DNA of 61,969 bases from Nesterenkonia marinintestina (GCF_025420485.1 NZ_JAOEFD010000014.1:1-61969); one strand, 5' to 3'; shown: positions 34,424 to 45,469, counted from the first letter of the stretch. The notes: a model not told the origin generated them from the sequence alone. Numbers and translations are program-made.

Positions 34424-35560
34424 ATGGAGACCCGTGAGACCTCGCAGTCTCCCGGCGCCGGGCCACACGTCGACGATGCCCGCGGACGTGTCGGCCGGAC
34501 GTCGCCGGCCTCGGGCTGGATCGGAGTGGGCATCCTGACCACGATCCTGGTCCTGGGACTGGGCTGGTCCAAGTGGATCCCCTACGTCGACCGGATCGCC
34601 GAGCTGAGCGTCGATGCCGTGTGGGACGCAGAGATCATCTTCGCCGCCGCGGGGGAGACTCCGAGCCTCGGCGGGGCGTGGGACTTCACACTCCTCTACT
34701 TCGCGGCCGTGTGGAAGGCCCTGGTGGTGGCGATGCTCGCCGCCGCCGCCATCGACGCGCTCGTCCCCCGGGACTGGCTGGTGCGGCTGCTCAACCGGGC
34801 GAGCAGCCTGGGGCAGGCGATGGTCGGTGCGGTCGTCTCGCTGCCCAGCATGATGTGCACGTGCTGCGCGGCGCCTGTGGCCGCCGGACTGCGCCGTTCG
34901 GGAGTCTCCACGGGGGCGGCGATGGCGTACTGGGTCGGCAATCCGCTGCTCAATCCGGCGGTGCTGGTGTTCCTGCTGTTCGTGCTGCCCTGGGAGTTCG
35001 GCGTCGTCCGCCTGGTCGTCGGGATCGCCGTCACGGTCGGTGCCGCGGCACTGATAGGACGTCTGCTCGGGCGCTCCGCCCGCGCCGCGGCCCCGGTCGC
35101 CGACCCGCAGGGCCTCGGGCAGTCCGCGACCGACGTCGAGGATCCGCCGACCCCGTCCGACCTGCCGGGACGGTACGTCCGCTCGTTGGGCCGCTTCGCA
35201 CGCATCATGCTGCCGGAGCACCTGCTGCTGGTCTTCCTCATGGGCCTGCTGTTGCCGTGGCTGACCGGTCTCTACGGCCTGGAGGCGCAGATCGGCGCCG
35301 CCGCCATCCTGCTCGCAGCCGTGGTGGGCATGCTGCTGGTCATCCCCACCGGCGGTGAGATTCCCGTGATCATCGGCCTCACCGCCGTCGGAGTCGGCGC
35401 CGGCACGGCCGGGGCGCTGCTGGTGACGCTGCCGGCGCTGAGCCTGCCGTCGATCATCATGGTCGGCAAGTACCTGGGCTGGCGGGCCACCTCCGCCATG
35501 GCCGCGGCCGTCGTCGTAGGAGGGATCCTCTCGGGAGCAGCCATGCTGGTGCTGGTCTGA
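34424..35560 (+). CDS. DUF318/UPF0718-type permease (ArsP-like)
   Basis: The 378-residue protein has about eight to ten membrane segments. SLPSMMCTCCAAPVAAGLRR, with its adjacent cysteines, and YWVGNPLLNPAVLVFLLF are hallmarks of the DUF318 permease family. ArsP in this family exports organoarsenicals; other members are unassigned. No arsenic genes are nearby. The ATG at 34424 has GGGGGAG six bases upstream, and the N-terminal 35 residues are polar. It converges on a PAP2 gene with 6 bp between stops. Confidence 0.82.
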   Translation: METRETSQSPGAGPHVDDARGRVGRTSPASGWIGVGILTTILVLGLGWSKWIPYVDRIAELSVDAVWDAEIIFAAAGETPSLGGAWDFTLLYFAAVWKALVVAMLAAAAIDALVPRDWLVRLLNRASSLGQAMVGAVVSLPSMMCTCCAAPVAAGLRRSGVSTGAAMAYWVGNPLLNPAVLVFLLFVLPWEFGVVRLVVGIAVTVGAAALIGRLLGRSARAAAPVADPQGLGQSATDVEDPPTPSDLPGRYVRSLGRFARIMLPEHLLLVFLMGLLLPWLTGLYGLEAQIGAAAILLAAVVGMLLVIPTGGEIPVIIGLTAVGVGAGTAGALLVTLPALSLPSIIMVGKYLGWRATSAMAAAVVVGGILSGAAMLVLV

Positions 35561-35566
35561 GGCTTC

Positions 35567-36271
35567 TCAGCCGCACGCCGACGCAGACGGGGCGTCCTCT
35601 CCGCGGGGCTCGGACTCCTCGATCCTCCGCCTAGGCTCCTCGCCGGTCAGGGGAACGATCACCGTGCGGCGCAGGGGCGGAGAGGCGATGAGCACCGCGG
35701 CGATGACGACGGTGAGACCGAGCCCGGCCCCGGCGACCACGTCGTGGGGATAGTGGTGCCCGGCGAGGACGCGACCGGCTCCCGTAGCCGCCGCCAGGGG
35801 CGCGGCCGCCCAGGCCCAACGGGGTGCGGACGCCACGACGGCGGCGGCGAGCGCGACGGCGATCACTGTGTGGTTGCTCGGATACGCCATGCTCTCCGCC
35901 CCTGGACAGGTCGCCACCTCGACGGCGTAGGCCCGGCAGGGTCGGTCGGCTGCGATCAGCGCCTTGGCCGCTTCGGAGAGCGCATAGGCGATCACCGCGC
36001 CGAGGCCTCCGGCGGCCAGTCGGGCGAGCGGCGAGCTGAGGCGACGCATCAGCAGCCAAGCCGCCAGGGCGCACCAGAGCACCACCAGGCTGATCAGCGT
36101 GACCTCCGATGTGTGGTGCGCCTCGGTCGTGGCCTCCAGGTCGATCGCCGCCTGAGCGACGAGGCTGCTCCGCCCGCCGCCCTCGCGCAGCGCCCAGACG
36201 GTCCCGAGGCCGAGCGCCAGCAGCAGAGCGGCGCTCACAGACCTCACGGCGAAGGAAGACAGAGGGATCAC
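35567..36271 (-). CDS. PAP2-family membrane phosphatase
   Basis: The 234-residue integral membrane protein carries the three PAP2 motifs: KALIAADRP (KxxxxxxRP), YPSNHT (PSGH-type with Asn) and GRVLAGHHYPHDVVAG (SRxxxxxHxxxD-type). Such enzymes dephosphorylate lipid phosphates, including undecaprenyl pyrophosphate, at the outer face of the membrane. It diverges from the UvrA paralogue across 135 bp. The substrate is not known. Confidence 0.88.
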   Translation of the reverse strand: MIPLSSFAVRSVSAALLLALGLGTVWALREGGGRSSLVAQAAIDLEATTEAHHTSEVTLISLVVLWCALAAWLLMRRLSSPLARLAAGGLGAVIAYALSEAAKALIAADRPCRAYAVEVATCPGAESMAYPSNHTVIAVALAAAVVASAPRWAWAAAPLAAATGAGRVLAGHHYPHDVVAGAGLGLTVVIAAVLIASPPLRRTVIVPLTGEEPRRRIEESEPRGEDAPSASACG

Positions 36272-36406
36272 CTGCGTCGGAACTGGGAGGAGAAGCGGGC
36301 GAACGGGCCACTCTACCCGGTGTTCATCGAAGGTTCACAGCGCATTCACCACCCACCTGGACTACGCTTGGCTCGACTCCGTCCCACCGGACCGCCAGGA
36401 GACCCT

Positions 36407-38770
36407 GTGACCGCCACACGCCACACCGCCGACAGCCACGACTGGATCGAAGTGCACGGCGCCCGGGAGAACAACCTGCGTGAGGTCACCCTGCGGATCC
36501 CCAAGCGGCGGCTCACCGTGTTCACCGGGGTGTCCGGCTCCGGCAAGTCCTCGTTGGTGTTCGGCACCATCGCCGCGGAGTCCCAGCGGATGATCAACGA
36601 GACGTACTCGGCGTTCGTGCAGGGCTTCATGCCCACCATCGGTCGGCCCGACGTCGACACCCTGGAGGGCCTGACCACCGCCATCATCGTCGACCAGGAG
36701 CGTATGGCCTCGAACCCGCGCTCCGCCGTCGGCACCGCCACGGACGCCAACGCCATGCTGCGGATCCTCTACAGCCGCCTGGCCGAGCCCCGCCTCGGAA
36801 CCACCAATGCGTACTCCTTCAACGTCGCGTCGGTTCAGGCCTCCGGGTCCATCACAGTGGACAGGGGGGAGGCCTCCACCACCGAGGTCACCCGCTTCTC
36901 CCGGGCCGGAGGCATGTGCCCGCGATGTGAGGGGCTCGGCCGGATCAGCGACCTCGACCTCGGCCAGATCTACGACGAGTCCAAGTCCCTGGACGAGGGC
37001 GCGATCACCGTGCCCGGGTACAAGCCCGGGGGATGGGCGGTGAAGTACTACGCCGAGTCCGGTCTCCTCGACCCGGACAAGCCCATCCGGGACTACACCC
37101 CGCAGGAGCTCGACGACTTCCTGCACAGGGAGCCGACGAAGATGAAGTTCCGGGGCATCAACACCACCTATGAGGGCCTGGTCCCACGCATCCGGAAGTC
37201 CATGCTCACCAAGGACCGTGAGGACATGCAGCCCCACATCCGAGAGTTCGTCGACCGCGCGGTGACCTTCGTCCCCTGCCCGGACTGCGACGGCACCCGA
37301 CTCAACGGGGCAGCCCGCTCCTCGCTGATCGACGGGCGCTCCATCGCCGACGTCTGCCGCATGCAGGTCAGCGACCTCGCCGGATGGGTCCGCGGGATCG
37401 ACGACCCCGGCGTCGCCCCGCTGCGCGACGGGCTGCTGCACATCCTCGACTCCTTCGTGGCCATCGGTCTGGGCTACCTGTCCCTGGACCGCCCCACCGG
37501 GACCCTGTCCGGGGGAGAGGCCCAGAGGATCAAGATGATCCGGCATCTGGGCTCCTCCCTGACCGACGTCACCTACGTCTTCGACGAACCCTCCACCGGG
37601 CTGCACCCCCACGACATCGCCCGGATGAACGAGCTGCTGGTGCAGCTGCGGGACAAGGGGAACACGGTCCTCGTCGTCGAGCACAAGCCCGAGATCATCG
37701 CCATCGCCGACCACGTGGTCGACCTCGGCCCCCACGCCGGTGAGCGAGGCGGCACCATCACGTACCAGGGCGACCTGCAGGGGCTGCGCGGCTCGGACAC
37801 CCTGACCGGCCGCCACCTGGGTGATCGGGCCGCCCTGAAGGAGACGGTGCGCAGTCCCACCGGAGTGCTGGAGATCCGCGGAGCGGCCGCACACAACCTG
37901 CGCGACGTCGACGTCGACGTGCCCCTGGGAGTGCTCACCGTAATCACAGGGGTGGCCGGCTCGGGGAAGTCCACACTGATCGGCACCGGGATCTCTCCGC
38001 GTGAGGGCGTGGTGACCGTGGACCAGACCTCCATCCGCGGCTCGCGGCGTTCGAACCCCGCCACCTACACCGGGATGCTCGAGCCCATCCGCAAGGCCTT
38101 CGCGAAGGCCAACGGGGTCCGGCCCGGCCTGTTCAGCGCCAACTCCGAGGGCGCCTGCCCGATCTGCAGCGGCGCGGGGGTGATCTATACGGATCTGGCC
38201 ATGATGGCCGCCGCGGCCACCCCCTGCGAGGAGTGCGGGGGGCGGCGGTTCCAGCCCGAGGTCCTGGACTACACCTACGGCGGCAGGAACATCGCCGACG
38301 TGCTCGACCTCTCCGTCGAGGAGGCGCTGGCGCACTTCTCGTCACCGGAGGCCTCGCTGCCGGCGGCGACGAAGGTGCTCACCCGCCTCGCCGACGTCGG
38401 CCTGGGCTACATCCGGCTGGGCCAGCCGCTGACCACCCTCTCCGGCGGAGAGCGCCAGAGGCTCAAGCTCGCTGTCCGCATGGCCGAGAAGGGCGGGATC
38501 TACGTCCTCGACGAACCCACCACCGGGCTGCACCTGGCCGACGTCGACCAGCTCCTGCGGCTGCTGGACTCACTGGTCGACGCCGGCAAGACGGTCATCG
38601 TGATCGAGCACCACCAGGCGGTGATGGCCCACGCCGACCACATCATCGACGTGGGCCCGGGTGCCGGCCACGACGGCGGACGGGTCGTCTTCGAGGGCGC
38701 TCCGTCGCAGCTGATCGAGGACCCGAGGACGCTGACGGGCCGACACCTGGCCGAGCACCTCAGTCGCTGA
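36407..38770 (+). CDS. UvrA paralogue (UvrA2/DrrC type ABC ATPase)
   Basis: The 787-residue protein has two ABC ATPase modules. The first has [10 protein letters not shown] and [18 protein letters not shown] with [11 protein letters not shown]. The second has [10 protein letters not shown] and [17 protein letters not shown] with [12 protein letters not shown]. Zinc-finger cysteines are visible in [26 protein letters not shown] and CEECGGRRF. It is shorter than true UvrA (about 950 residues), as in the UvrA2 and DrrC group linked to resistance against DNA-binding drugs. The GTG at 36407 has AGGAGA upstream. No UvrB partner is here. Its end overlaps the convergent nucleotidase gene by 11 bp. 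Confidence 0.88.
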   Translation: MTATRHTADSHDWIEVHGARENNLREVTLRIPKRRLTVFTGVSGSGKSSLVFGTIAAESQRMINETYSAFVQGFMPTIGRPDVDTLEGLTTAIIVDQERMASNPRSAVGTATDANAMLRILYSRLAEPRLGTTNAYSFNVASVQASGSITVDRGEASTTEVTRFSRAGGMCPRCEGLGRISDLDLGQIYDESKSLDEGAITVPGYKPGGWAVKYYAESGLLDPDKPIRDYTPQELDDFLHREPTKMKFRGINTTYEGLVPRIRKSMLTKDREDMQPHIREFVDRAVTFVPCPDCDGTRLNGAARSSLIDGRSIADVCRMQVSDLAGWVRGIDDPGVAPLRDGLLHILDSFVAIGLGYLSLDRPTGTLSGGEAQRIKMIRHLGSSLTDVTYVFDEPSTGLHPHDIARMNELLVQLRDKGNTVLVVEHKPEIIAIADHVVDLGPHAGERGGTITYQGDLQGLRGSDTLTGRHLGDRAALKETVRSPTGVLEIRGAAAHNLRDVDVDVPLGVLTVITGVAGSGKSTLIGTGISPREGVVTVDQTSIRGSRRSNPATYTGMLEPIRKAFAKANGVRPGLFSANSEGACPICSGAGVIYTDLAMMAAAATPCEECGGRRFQPEVLDYTYGGRNIADVLDLSVEEALAHFSSPEASLPAATKVLTRLADVGLGYIRLGQPLTTLSGGERQRLKLAVRMAEKGGIYVLDEPTTGLHLADVDQLLRLLDSLVDAGKTVIVIEHHQAVMAHADHIIDVGPGAGHDGGRVVFEGAPSQLIEDPRTLTGRHLAEHLSR

Positions 38771-40733
38771 GGGACACCGGGAGGACCGCCTCGGTGCCTC
38801 CGGCGTCGGCGCGGACGACGAGCTCGCCCTCACCTGAGGCGGCCTGGTCGGGGATCGTCACCGTCGGCGCGGCCGTCCCCGAGCCGTCGTCGACGGTGTA
38901 CTCCGCCGAACCGATCTCGGTCTCCTCATCACCGTCACGCCATACGACGATGACCTCGGACACCTGAGGTGCGCCGAGGCTCATGCTGTGCATCGAGCCC
39001 ACCTCGAAGCTGATCTCGTCGCCCGGGGCGAACTCCTCGTCGGGCTCCACGCCTCGGAACTCCACGGCCCGCAATGCGTAGTCGGGCGCGATCTCATCCT
39101 GCTCCGCGAGGTGGTCGGGCCAGACCTCCGTATCGATGACTTCGGTCTCCTCACGGTCCTCCGTCTCCGTGAACGCGGTGAACCCGTCGCCCCCACCGGC
39201 GAGGAACTCCCCGACGCCGACGGTCAGGACGTCGTCCTCAGCCACGGGCTCGTCCCGGAACCGCAGCGACGTGATCCGATCTCCCTCCTCGGCCTCGGAG
39301 TCGAAGGTGTAGCGCAGGTCGGAGGAGACGCCGAACTGCTGATAGCCGTCCTCCCCCCACTGCTGCTCGAGCACCTCGCGCAGCTGCTCACCGGTCATCT
39401 CGAGAGCGACCAGCCGATTGTTGAACGGCACGGCGTCGACCGCGTCGCGCAGCGTGGTCTCCCCACCTTCGTCGCGGATGTCGTCACGCAGCCCGCCGGC
39501 GTTGATCAGGCCCACGTCGATGCTCAGCTCCTCCGGCCAGGCGTCCGCGTCCTGATGGAAGTCCGCCACCAGGCTGCCGATGGTCGACTGCAGGGTCCGG
39601 TCGTCCCCGTGGCCGGACGCCTCGGTGTCCCACACGCCGTCGACGTACTCGGCGTCCTCGGCGGACCAGCCGGTGGTGATGTCTCCGTCCTGAGCGGTGA
39701 GCACCTCGTCGCCCACCTCGGCGGCGTACTCGTCGGCGTCGGCGACGACCTCCTGCGTCGCGGCGAACCGCTCCTGCTCCGCACACTCGTCGGTGTCGGT
39801 CTCATCGGTGGGCAGCAGCTCCGGCTCCGAGGCGGTGACCTCACCGTCCTCGACGCTCAGCGTCGCCGCCCCGAGGTTCTCCCCGTTCGACCCGGTCTGC
39901 ATCACCGCCAGACCGTCGGTCTCGTAGGCGTAGGCGTTGTGGGTATGCCCCTCGAGGACCAGATCGACCAGGTCGCCGAGCTCCTCGTGGACTCGGACCG
40001 ACCAGTCGTCCTCCGGGACCTCGCCGGTGTCCAGGTCCTCGGGGGAGCCCTGATGCACCGAGAGGACGACGACGTCGGCGTCCTCGAGCTCCTCCTCGAT
40101 CACCTCGACGGCCGAGTCGATCGGATCCCGGAACTCGACGTCCTCGACGCCCTCCGGCACCACGAGCTCCGGCGTCTCGGCGGTGACCGCGCCGACCACC
40201 GCGACGTCCAGCCCGTCGACGTCGTAGATCTCGTACGGAGAGGCGGCCCGGTCCTCGGAGTCGGCCTCGAACAGGTTCGCCGCGAGGAAGTCGAAGTCCG
40301 CCTCCGGTTCGAGACGATCGGTGATGTCCTCGTAGCCCTGGTCGAACTCATGGTTGCCCAGTGCGGCCGCGTCCAGCTCTATGGCGTTGTAGAGGTCCAG
40401 GGTCGGCTGGTCGTCCTGGACCGCCGATTCGAACTGGCTGGCCCCGACGTCGTCGCCGGCGGAGATCACCAGGTTCTCCGGGTGCTCCTCGCGAGCCTGC
40501 TCCACCGTGCAGGCCAAGGCCTCGGCGGAGTCCATGGAGCCGTGGAAGTCGTTGAACCCCAGGACGGTGACCTCACCCTCGCCGCCCCCGTCGCTCGTCT
40601 CCTCAGCAGTATCCTCAGCGGTGCCGTCGGCGGGGTCTTCGGTGTCCTTATCATCCGTGGGCTCCGAGGAGCAGGCGGTGGAGGCCAGTGCGGCGAGGAC
40701 GATGATCGACAGGGCGTGCCGGGTGCGGGGCAT
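38760..40733 (-). CDS. 5'-nucleotidase/2',3'-cyclic phosphodiesterase-type lipoprotein, strongly acidic
   Basis: From ATG 40733 (GGAGG seven bases upstream) the protein is 657 residues. It begins with a basic, hydrophobic signal and the lipobox ASTAC, so it should be anchored outside the cell. The metallophosphatase motifs [25 protein letters not shown] and [10 protein letters not shown] are present in order, and the C-terminal nucleotidase substrate domain starts near 385. It would hydrolyse extracellular nucleotides or nucleotide sugars to nucleosides and phosphate. The protein is very rich in Asp and Glu, including a long acidic linker after the lipobox, a feature seen in secreted proteins of halotolerant bacteria. 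Confidence 0.9.
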   Translation of the reverse strand: MPRTRHALSIIVLAALASTACSSEPTDDKDTEDPADGTAEDTAEETSDGGGEGEVTVLGFNDFHGSMDSAEALACTVEQAREEHPENLVISAGDDVGASQFESAVQDDQPTLDLYNAIELDAAALGNHEFDQGYEDITDRLEPEADFDFLAANLFEADSEDRAASPYEIYDVDGLDVAVVGAVTAETPELVVPEGVEDVEFRDPIDSAVEVIEEELEDADVVVLSVHQGSPEDLDTGEVPEDDWSVRVHEELGDLVDLVLEGHTHNAYAYETDGLAVMQTGSNGENLGAATLSVEDGEVTASEPELLPTDETDTDECAEQERFAATQEVVADADEYAAEVGDEVLTAQDGDITTGWSAEDAEYVDGVWDTEASGHGDDRTLQSTIGSLVADFHQDADAWPEELSIDVGLINAGGLRDDIRDEGGETTLRDAVDAVPFNNRLVALEMTGEQLREVLEQQWGEDGYQQFGVSSDLRYTFDSEAEEGDRITSLRFRDEPVAEDDVLTVGVGEFLAGGGDGFTAFTETEDREETEVIDTEVWPDHLAEQDEIAPDYALRAVEFRGVEPDEEFAPGDEISFEVGSMHSMSLGAPQVSEVIVVWRDGDEETEIGSAEYTVDDGSGTAAPTVTIPDQAASGEGELVVRADAGGTEAVLPVSLSD

Positions 40734-40918
40734 GGGTCTCCTCCGAAGAGTCGGCGCGTAACGGGGGCCACCTCCCACCGTAGGCGGGGGAGGCGGAGCT
40801 GCGGGGTCCGACGGGGCCGACGTTCACCGCGTCGTCGGCCGATGGTCACCCGCGGTCGGTCCGACCGAGCTGACCGGGGCGACCTCGGACCGGATCTGAG
40901 GCGGAGGCCCACAGACCG

Positions 40919-40924
40919 TAGACT
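40919..40924 (+). promoter_or_regulatory. Possible -10 element of argS
   Basis: TAGACT ends six bases before the argS GTG. No Shine-Dalgarno sequence lies between, so the argS mRNA may start at the GTG itself (leaderless). No convincing -35 is visible. Confidence 0.4.
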
Positions 40925-40930
40925 GTTCCG

Positions 40931-42583
40931 GTGACTCCAGAAGAACTCTCCGCCGAAGTGATCCGTGTGCTCTCCGAGGCCGTCGAGGCCGGCGAGCTGA
41001 CCCTCGAGGTCCCCGAGACGGTCGTCGTCGAGCGGCCGAAGGACCGCGCGCACGGAGACTGGGCCACCACCGTCGCCATGCAGCTGGCCGGACGCGCCGG
41101 CATGCCGCCCCGCGACCTGGCAGAGATCCTCGCCGCTCGTCTGGGCGGGGTCGAGGGTGTCACCGGTGTGGACGTGGCCGGCCCCGGCTTCATCAACATC
41201 ACCCTCGACGCCGCCGCCGTCGGCGAGCTGGCACGGACCATCGTCGAGTCGGGCGAGGACTACGGGCACAACCGGAGCATGGCCGGGCGCGTGATCAACC
41301 TCGAGTTCGTCTCCGCCAACCCCACCGGGCCCCTGCACCTGGGGCACACCCGGTGGGCCGCGCTGGGCGACGCCCTGTCCCGCGTGCTGCGCGCCTGTGG
41401 GGCCGAGGTCACCGACGAGTACTACATCAACGACGCCGGCAGTCAGATGGACATCTTCGCCCGCTCGGTCCTCGCGCGCATCCGGGGCGAGGAGCTGCCC
41501 GAGGGCGGATACCCGGGCGAGTACGTCGCCGGACTCGCCGACGAGGTCCTCGCCCAGCGGGCCGACGTCGCGGACATGGACCCCGGGGAGGCCCTGCCGG
41601 TGGTCAGGGACCTCGCCTACGAAGCCCAGCTCGCGCAGATCCGCGGAACCCTGCTCGACTTCGGCGTGACCTTCGACGTCTACTTCTCGGAGCAGAGCCT
41701 GCACCGTGAGGGACGCCTCGAGGAGGCGGTGGCCACGCTGCGGGAGCAGGGGCACATCGACGACCGCGACGGCGCGGTCTGGCTGCGCACCACAGACTTC
41801 GGTGACGACAAGGACCGCGTCCTCATCAAGGCCGACGGCGAACCGACGTACTTCGCCGCCGACGCCGCGTACTACCTCTCCAAGCGCGAACGCGGATTTG
41901 CGGAGAAGATCTACCTGCTCGGCGCCGACCACCACGGCTATGTGGCCCGACTGAAGGCCATCGCCGCCTGTGCCGGAGACGACCCGGAGCAGAACATCGA
42001 GATCCTCATCGGCCAGCTGATCTCCGTCTCCGGCGCGCGGCTGTCCAAACGCGCAGGCAACATGATCGAGCTGACCGAGCTCATCGAATGGCTCGGCGCC
42101 GACGCCCTGCGCTACACCCTGGCGCGTTCTCCGGCCGATTCGCCGCTGGACATCGACCCGGAGCTGCTGCGCTCGCGGACCAACGACAACCCCGTCTTCT
42201 ACGTCCAATACGCCCACGCACGCGCCTGCGCGGCCGCCCGCAACGCCGCCGACCACGGCGTGGGCCACGGTGCGCCCGGCGCCGGCTTCGACGCCGGACT
42301 GCTCAGCGCACCCGAGGAGGAGGAGCTGCTCGCTCGTCTGGGCCGCTTCCCCTCCGTCGTCGCCGGCGCCGCCGAGATGCGCGAGCCCCACCGCATCGCC
42401 CGCCACCTGGAGGGCGTCGCCGCGGCCTACCACTCCTGGTACGCGACCTGCCGCATGGTGCCGCGCGCCGGTGAGGAGATCACCGACACCAACCGGACCC
42501 GCCTCTGGCTCAACGACGCCACCGTGCAGGTGCTGCGCAACGGGCTGGCGATGCTCGGCGTCTCGGCCCCGGAGAAGATGTGA
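40931..42583 (+). CDS. argS: Arginyl-tRNA synthetase
   Basis: ArgS charges tRNA-Arg. The 550-residue class I enzyme has the HIGH-type motif in PTGPLHLGHTRWAALGD and a KMSKS-equivalent LSKRAGN near residue 372. The N-terminal Add1 domain and C-terminal DALR domain, with HARACAAARNAAD, are in place. The start is a GTG without an SD. It begins the conserved argS-lysA-hom-thrC-thrB block and is followed by lysA with a 1-bp overlap (TGATG). Confidence 0.96.
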   Translation: MTPEELSAEVIRVLSEAVEAGELTLEVPETVVVERPKDRAHGDWATTVAMQLAGRAGMPPRDLAEILAARLGGVEGVTGVDVAGPGFINITLDAAAVGELARTIVESGEDYGHNRSMAGRVINLEFVSANPTGPLHLGHTRWAALGDALSRVLRACGAEVTDEYYINDAGSQMDIFARSVLARIRGEELPEGGYPGEYVAGLADEVLAQRADVADMDPGEALPVVRDLAYEAQLAQIRGTLLDFGVTFDVYFSEQSLHREGRLEEAVATLREQGHIDDRDGAVWLRTTDFGDDKDRVLIKADGEPTYFAADAAYYLSKRERGFAEKIYLLGADHHGYVARLKAIAACAGDDPEQNIEILIGQLISVSGARLSKRAGNMIELTELIEWLGADALRYTLARSPADSPLDIDPELLRSRTNDNPVFYVQYAHARACAAARNAADHGVGHGAPGAGFDAGLLSAPEEEELLARLGRFPSVVAGAAEMREPHRIARHLEGVAAAYHSWYATCRMVPRAGEEITDTNRTRLWLNDATVQVLRNGLAMLGVSAPEKM

Positions 42584-44055
42584 TGCACGGACAGCCGCAG
42601 GAACAAGCCCACGGACAGCCGACCCACGGAGCACCCGCTCCCCACCCGCTCGCCCCGGACTGGCTGAGCCCGATCACCGACTCGGCGGGCCTGGAGCACC
42701 ACCTGCTGCCCGCCGACGCCCACCGCGACGACGACGGCGTGCTCACCGTCGGGGGAGTCGACGTCGCCTCGCTCGCCGAGGAGCATGGGACTCCGCTCTA
42801 CGTCCTCAGCGAGTCCGACTTCCGCGCACGGGCCCGAGCCTTCCGCGAGGCGTTCGGCCGCGCGTTCGCCCCGGAGACCGAGGTCGACGTCTTCTACGCC
42901 GGCAAGGCGTTCCTGTCGACCCAGGTCGTGGCCTGGGCCGTCGAGGAGGGCCTCTGCGTGGACACCTCCACCGGCGGGGAGCTCGCCGTCGCCCTGGCCG
43001 GCGGTGCGGACCCGGCACGTCTGGGCCTGCACGGGAACAACAAGTCCGACGACGAGATCCGCAGGGCCCTGGATGCCGGGATCGGGCGGATCATCGCCGA
43101 CTCCCTGGACGAGCTGGAGCGCATCGAGACGATCGCCGAGCAGATGCGGACCCGCGCTCCGGTGATGCTCCGGCTGACCCCCGGGGTGCACGCCTCCACG
43201 CACGAGTACATCGCCACCGCCCACGAGGACCAGAAGTTCGGCCTCTCGATGGCCCGAGACTCGGGACCCTCGGTCGCTGAGCGTGCGGCCGCGGCGGCGC
43301 TGGACTCCGAACACATCGACCTGCGCGGTCTGCACTGCCACATCGGCTCCCAGATCTTCGAACCCACAGGGTTCGAGGTCGCCGCACGTCGGCTCATCGA
43401 GCTGGTGGCCGACATCCGTCGGGACCACGGCGTGGAACTGGCGGAGCTCGACCTCGGCGGCGGCCACGGGATCGCCTACACCGAGGCCGACGACCCGCGC
43501 CGGCCCGAAGACATCGCCGAGGCCCTGGCCGCCACGGTGAAGACCGCGTGCGCCGAGGCGGACCTGCGGGTGCCTCGCATCTCCATCGAGCCCGGCCGTG
43601 CGATCGTCGGTCCGGCGGGCTTCACCCTCTACCGGGTCGGGGTGCAGAAGGACGTCGGAGTGGACGCGCCCGACGGCTCCACAGCGACTCGCCGCTACGT
43701 CGCGGTCGACGGAGGGATGAGCGACAACGCCCGCGGGGTCCTCTACGGGGCCGACTACTCCGCCGTGCTGGCCGGTCGCAAGGTCGTCGGAGACCACCGG
43801 CTGTCTCGGATCGTGGGCAAACACTGCGAGTCCGGAGACATCGTCGTGCGCGACGTATACTTGCCTGCGGCGACGGTGCGGGGCGATCTGCTGGCCGTCC
43901 CGGCCACCGGGGCCTACTGCCACTCCCTGGCGAGCAACTACAACTGGCTGCCGCGGCCGGCGGTGGTGGCGGTGGCCGAGGGAGCCGCGCGGACGCTGAT
44001 CCGTCGGGAGACCGAGGACGAGATGCTCTCCCGGGACACCGGCTGGACCGCCTAG
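42583..44055 (+). CDS. lysA: Diaminopimelate decarboxylase
   Basis: LysA makes lysine from meso-diaminopimelate. The 490-residue PLP enzyme has the cofactor lysine in DVFYAGKAFLS. Other alanine-racemase-fold markers are GLHCHIGSQIFE, LDLGGGHGIAY and the C-terminal GAYCHSLASNYNWLPRP. The N-terminus carries an extra His/Pro/Gln-rich stretch. The ATG at 42583 overlaps the argS stop; a GTG three bases earlier is possible. The argS-lysA pair is a classic actinobacterial unit. Confidence 0.96.
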   Translation: MHGQPQEQAHGQPTHGAPAPHPLAPDWLSPITDSAGLEHHLLPADAHRDDDGVLTVGGVDVASLAEEHGTPLYVLSESDFRARARAFREAFGRAFAPETEVDVFYAGKAFLSTQVVAWAVEEGLCVDTSTGGELAVALAGGADPARLGLHGNNKSDDEIRRALDAGIGRIIADSLDELERIETIAEQMRTRAPVMLRLTPGVHASTHEYIATAHEDQKFGLSMARDSGPSVAERAAAAALDSEHIDLRGLHCHIGSQIFEPTGFEVAARRLIELVADIRRDHGVELAELDLGGGHGIAYTEADDPRRPEDIAEALAATVKTACAEADLRVPRISIEPGRAIVGPAGFTLYRVGVQKDVGVDAPDGSTATRRYVAVDGGMSDNARGVLYGADYSAVLAGRKVVGDHRLSRIVGKHCESGDIVVRDVYLPAATVRGDLLAVPATGAYCHSLASNYNWLPRPAVVAVAEGAARTLIRRETEDEMLSRDTGWTA

Positions 44056-44122
44056 CCGCGGCCGCATCCCTCTCCGCATAACTCCTTATACAGACCACAT
44101 CCACATCACTACGGAGGGTACG

Positions 44123-45469
44123 ATGCCCAGCCCACAGGACCAGCTCACGATCGGCCTGCTCGGCGCCGGAAGCGTCGGATCCCAGGTGGCCCGGGCCCTG
44201 GTGGAGGAGCGTGCCCACATCAGCGCGCGGGTGGGGGCCGACGTGCGCCTGGCCGGCGTGGCCGTGCGCGACGTCGACAGCCCACGGGACTGGCGCATCC
44301 CCGGTGAGCTGCTCACCACCGACGCCGAGGGGCTCGTGGACCGGGTCGACGTCGTCGTCGAACTCATCGGCGGCATGGACCCGGCCGCCGACCTCATCAC
44401 CCGTGCGCTGCGCCGGGGCGCCGCCGTGGTCACCGGGAACAAGGCGCTGCTCGCGGCCCGCGGAGCCGAGCTGGCCGCCGCGGCCGCGGAGTCGGGGGCA
44501 CCGCTGCTCTATGAGGCCTCGGTCGGCGGTGCGATCCCGATCCTGCGGCCCATCCAGGAGTCCCTCTCCGGTGACCGGATCACGAAGATCATGGGCATCG
44601 TCAACGGCACCACCAACTACATCCTCGACCAGATGGACTCCACCGGTGCGCCGTTCGACTCCTCGCTGCAGGAGGCCCAGCGGCTCGGCTACGCGGAGGC
44701 GGACCCCACCGCCGACGTCGAGGGCCACGACGCCGCGGCCAAGGCCGCGATCCTGGGGAACCTCGCCTTCCACTCGCCCTTCACCATCGACGACGTCCAC
44801 TGCGAGGGCATCCGCGAGGTCACCGCCGACGACATCGAGGCGGCGGCCGCCTCCGGCTACGTCATCAAGCTCCTGGCCATCGCCGAGCGGCTCGACGGCG
44901 AGGACGGTCCCGCCGGTGCGGTGCTGCGTGTGCACCCCACCCTGCTGCCCCGCCACCACCCGTTGGCCAGCGTCCGCGGCGCGTTCAACGCGGTGTTCGT
45001 GGTCGCGGAGAACGCCGGCGAGCTCATGTTCTACGGCCAGGGCGCCGGCGGCCAGCCCACCTCATCGGCCGTCCTGGGCGACCTGGTCACCGCGGCGCGC
45101 CAGCTGCGCGGCGGCACCACCGTCACCCCGGCCGGGCCGGCCGAGGACTCGGGGTCGCTGCCGGCCCTGAGCATCGACCAGGCCCACACCCAGTACTACG
45201 TCGACATGACCGTGGACGAGCGCGAGGGCGTCATCGCCGAGATCGCGCGGGTCTTCGCCGACCACCACGTGTCCATCGAATCGATGAGGCAGCCCGGCGC
45301 CGTGACACTCACCGGTGAGGTCGAGGCCGCCGCCGACGACGGCGTCACGGTGCAGATCGTCACCCACATCGCCCAGGAGCGTGCCCTGGCCGCGACCGTG
45401 GAGGCGCTGCGCGACCTCGAGGTGGTGGAGTCCATCGACTCCGTCATCCGGGTCGACGTCGACCGCTGA
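44123..45469 (+). CDS. hom: Homoserine dehydrogenase
   Basis: The enzyme reduces aspartate semialdehyde to homoserine at the branch point of threonine and methionine synthesis. The 448-residue protein has an NAD(P) motif [15 protein letters not shown] and [10 protein letters not shown]. The catalytic core is [17 protein letters not shown] and [13 protein letters not shown]-terminal ACT domain (about 350-445), [19 protein letters not shown], is where threonine feedback would act. GGAGGG lies before the ATG. A short gap after lysA (67 bp) contains TATACA, a possible -10, so it may have its own promoter. Confidence 0.95.
   Translation: MPSPQDQLTIGLLGAGSVGSQVARALVEERAHISARVGADVRLAGVAVRDVDSPRDWRIPGELLTTDAEGLVDRVDVVVELIGGMDPAADLITRALRRGAAVVTGNKALLAARGAELAAAAAESGAPLLYEASVGGAIPILRPIQESLSGDRITKIMGIVNGTTNYILDQMDSTGAPFDSSLQEAQRLGYAEADPTADVEGHDAAAKAAILGNLAFHSPFTIDDVHCEGIREVTADDIEAAAASGYVIKLLAIAERLDGEDGPAGAVLRVHPTLLPRHHPLASVRGAFNAVFVVAENAGELMFYGQGAGGQPTSSAVLGDLVTAARQLRGGTTVTPAGPAEDSGSLPALSIDQAHTQYYVDMTVDEREGVIAEIARVFADHHVSIESMRQPGAVTLTGEVEAAADDGVTVQIVTHIAQERALAATVEALRDLEVVESIDSVIRVDVDR

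Noticed and set aside
36362-38335. 657-codon open frame opposite the UvrA paralogue
   Set aside because: Composition is typical of an antisense shadow, and the plus strand has unmistakable ABC motifs.
42580-42582. GTG at 42580 as lysA start
   Set aside because: It is possible, but the adjacent ATG at 42583 overlaps the argS stop as TGATG and is the more usual start.
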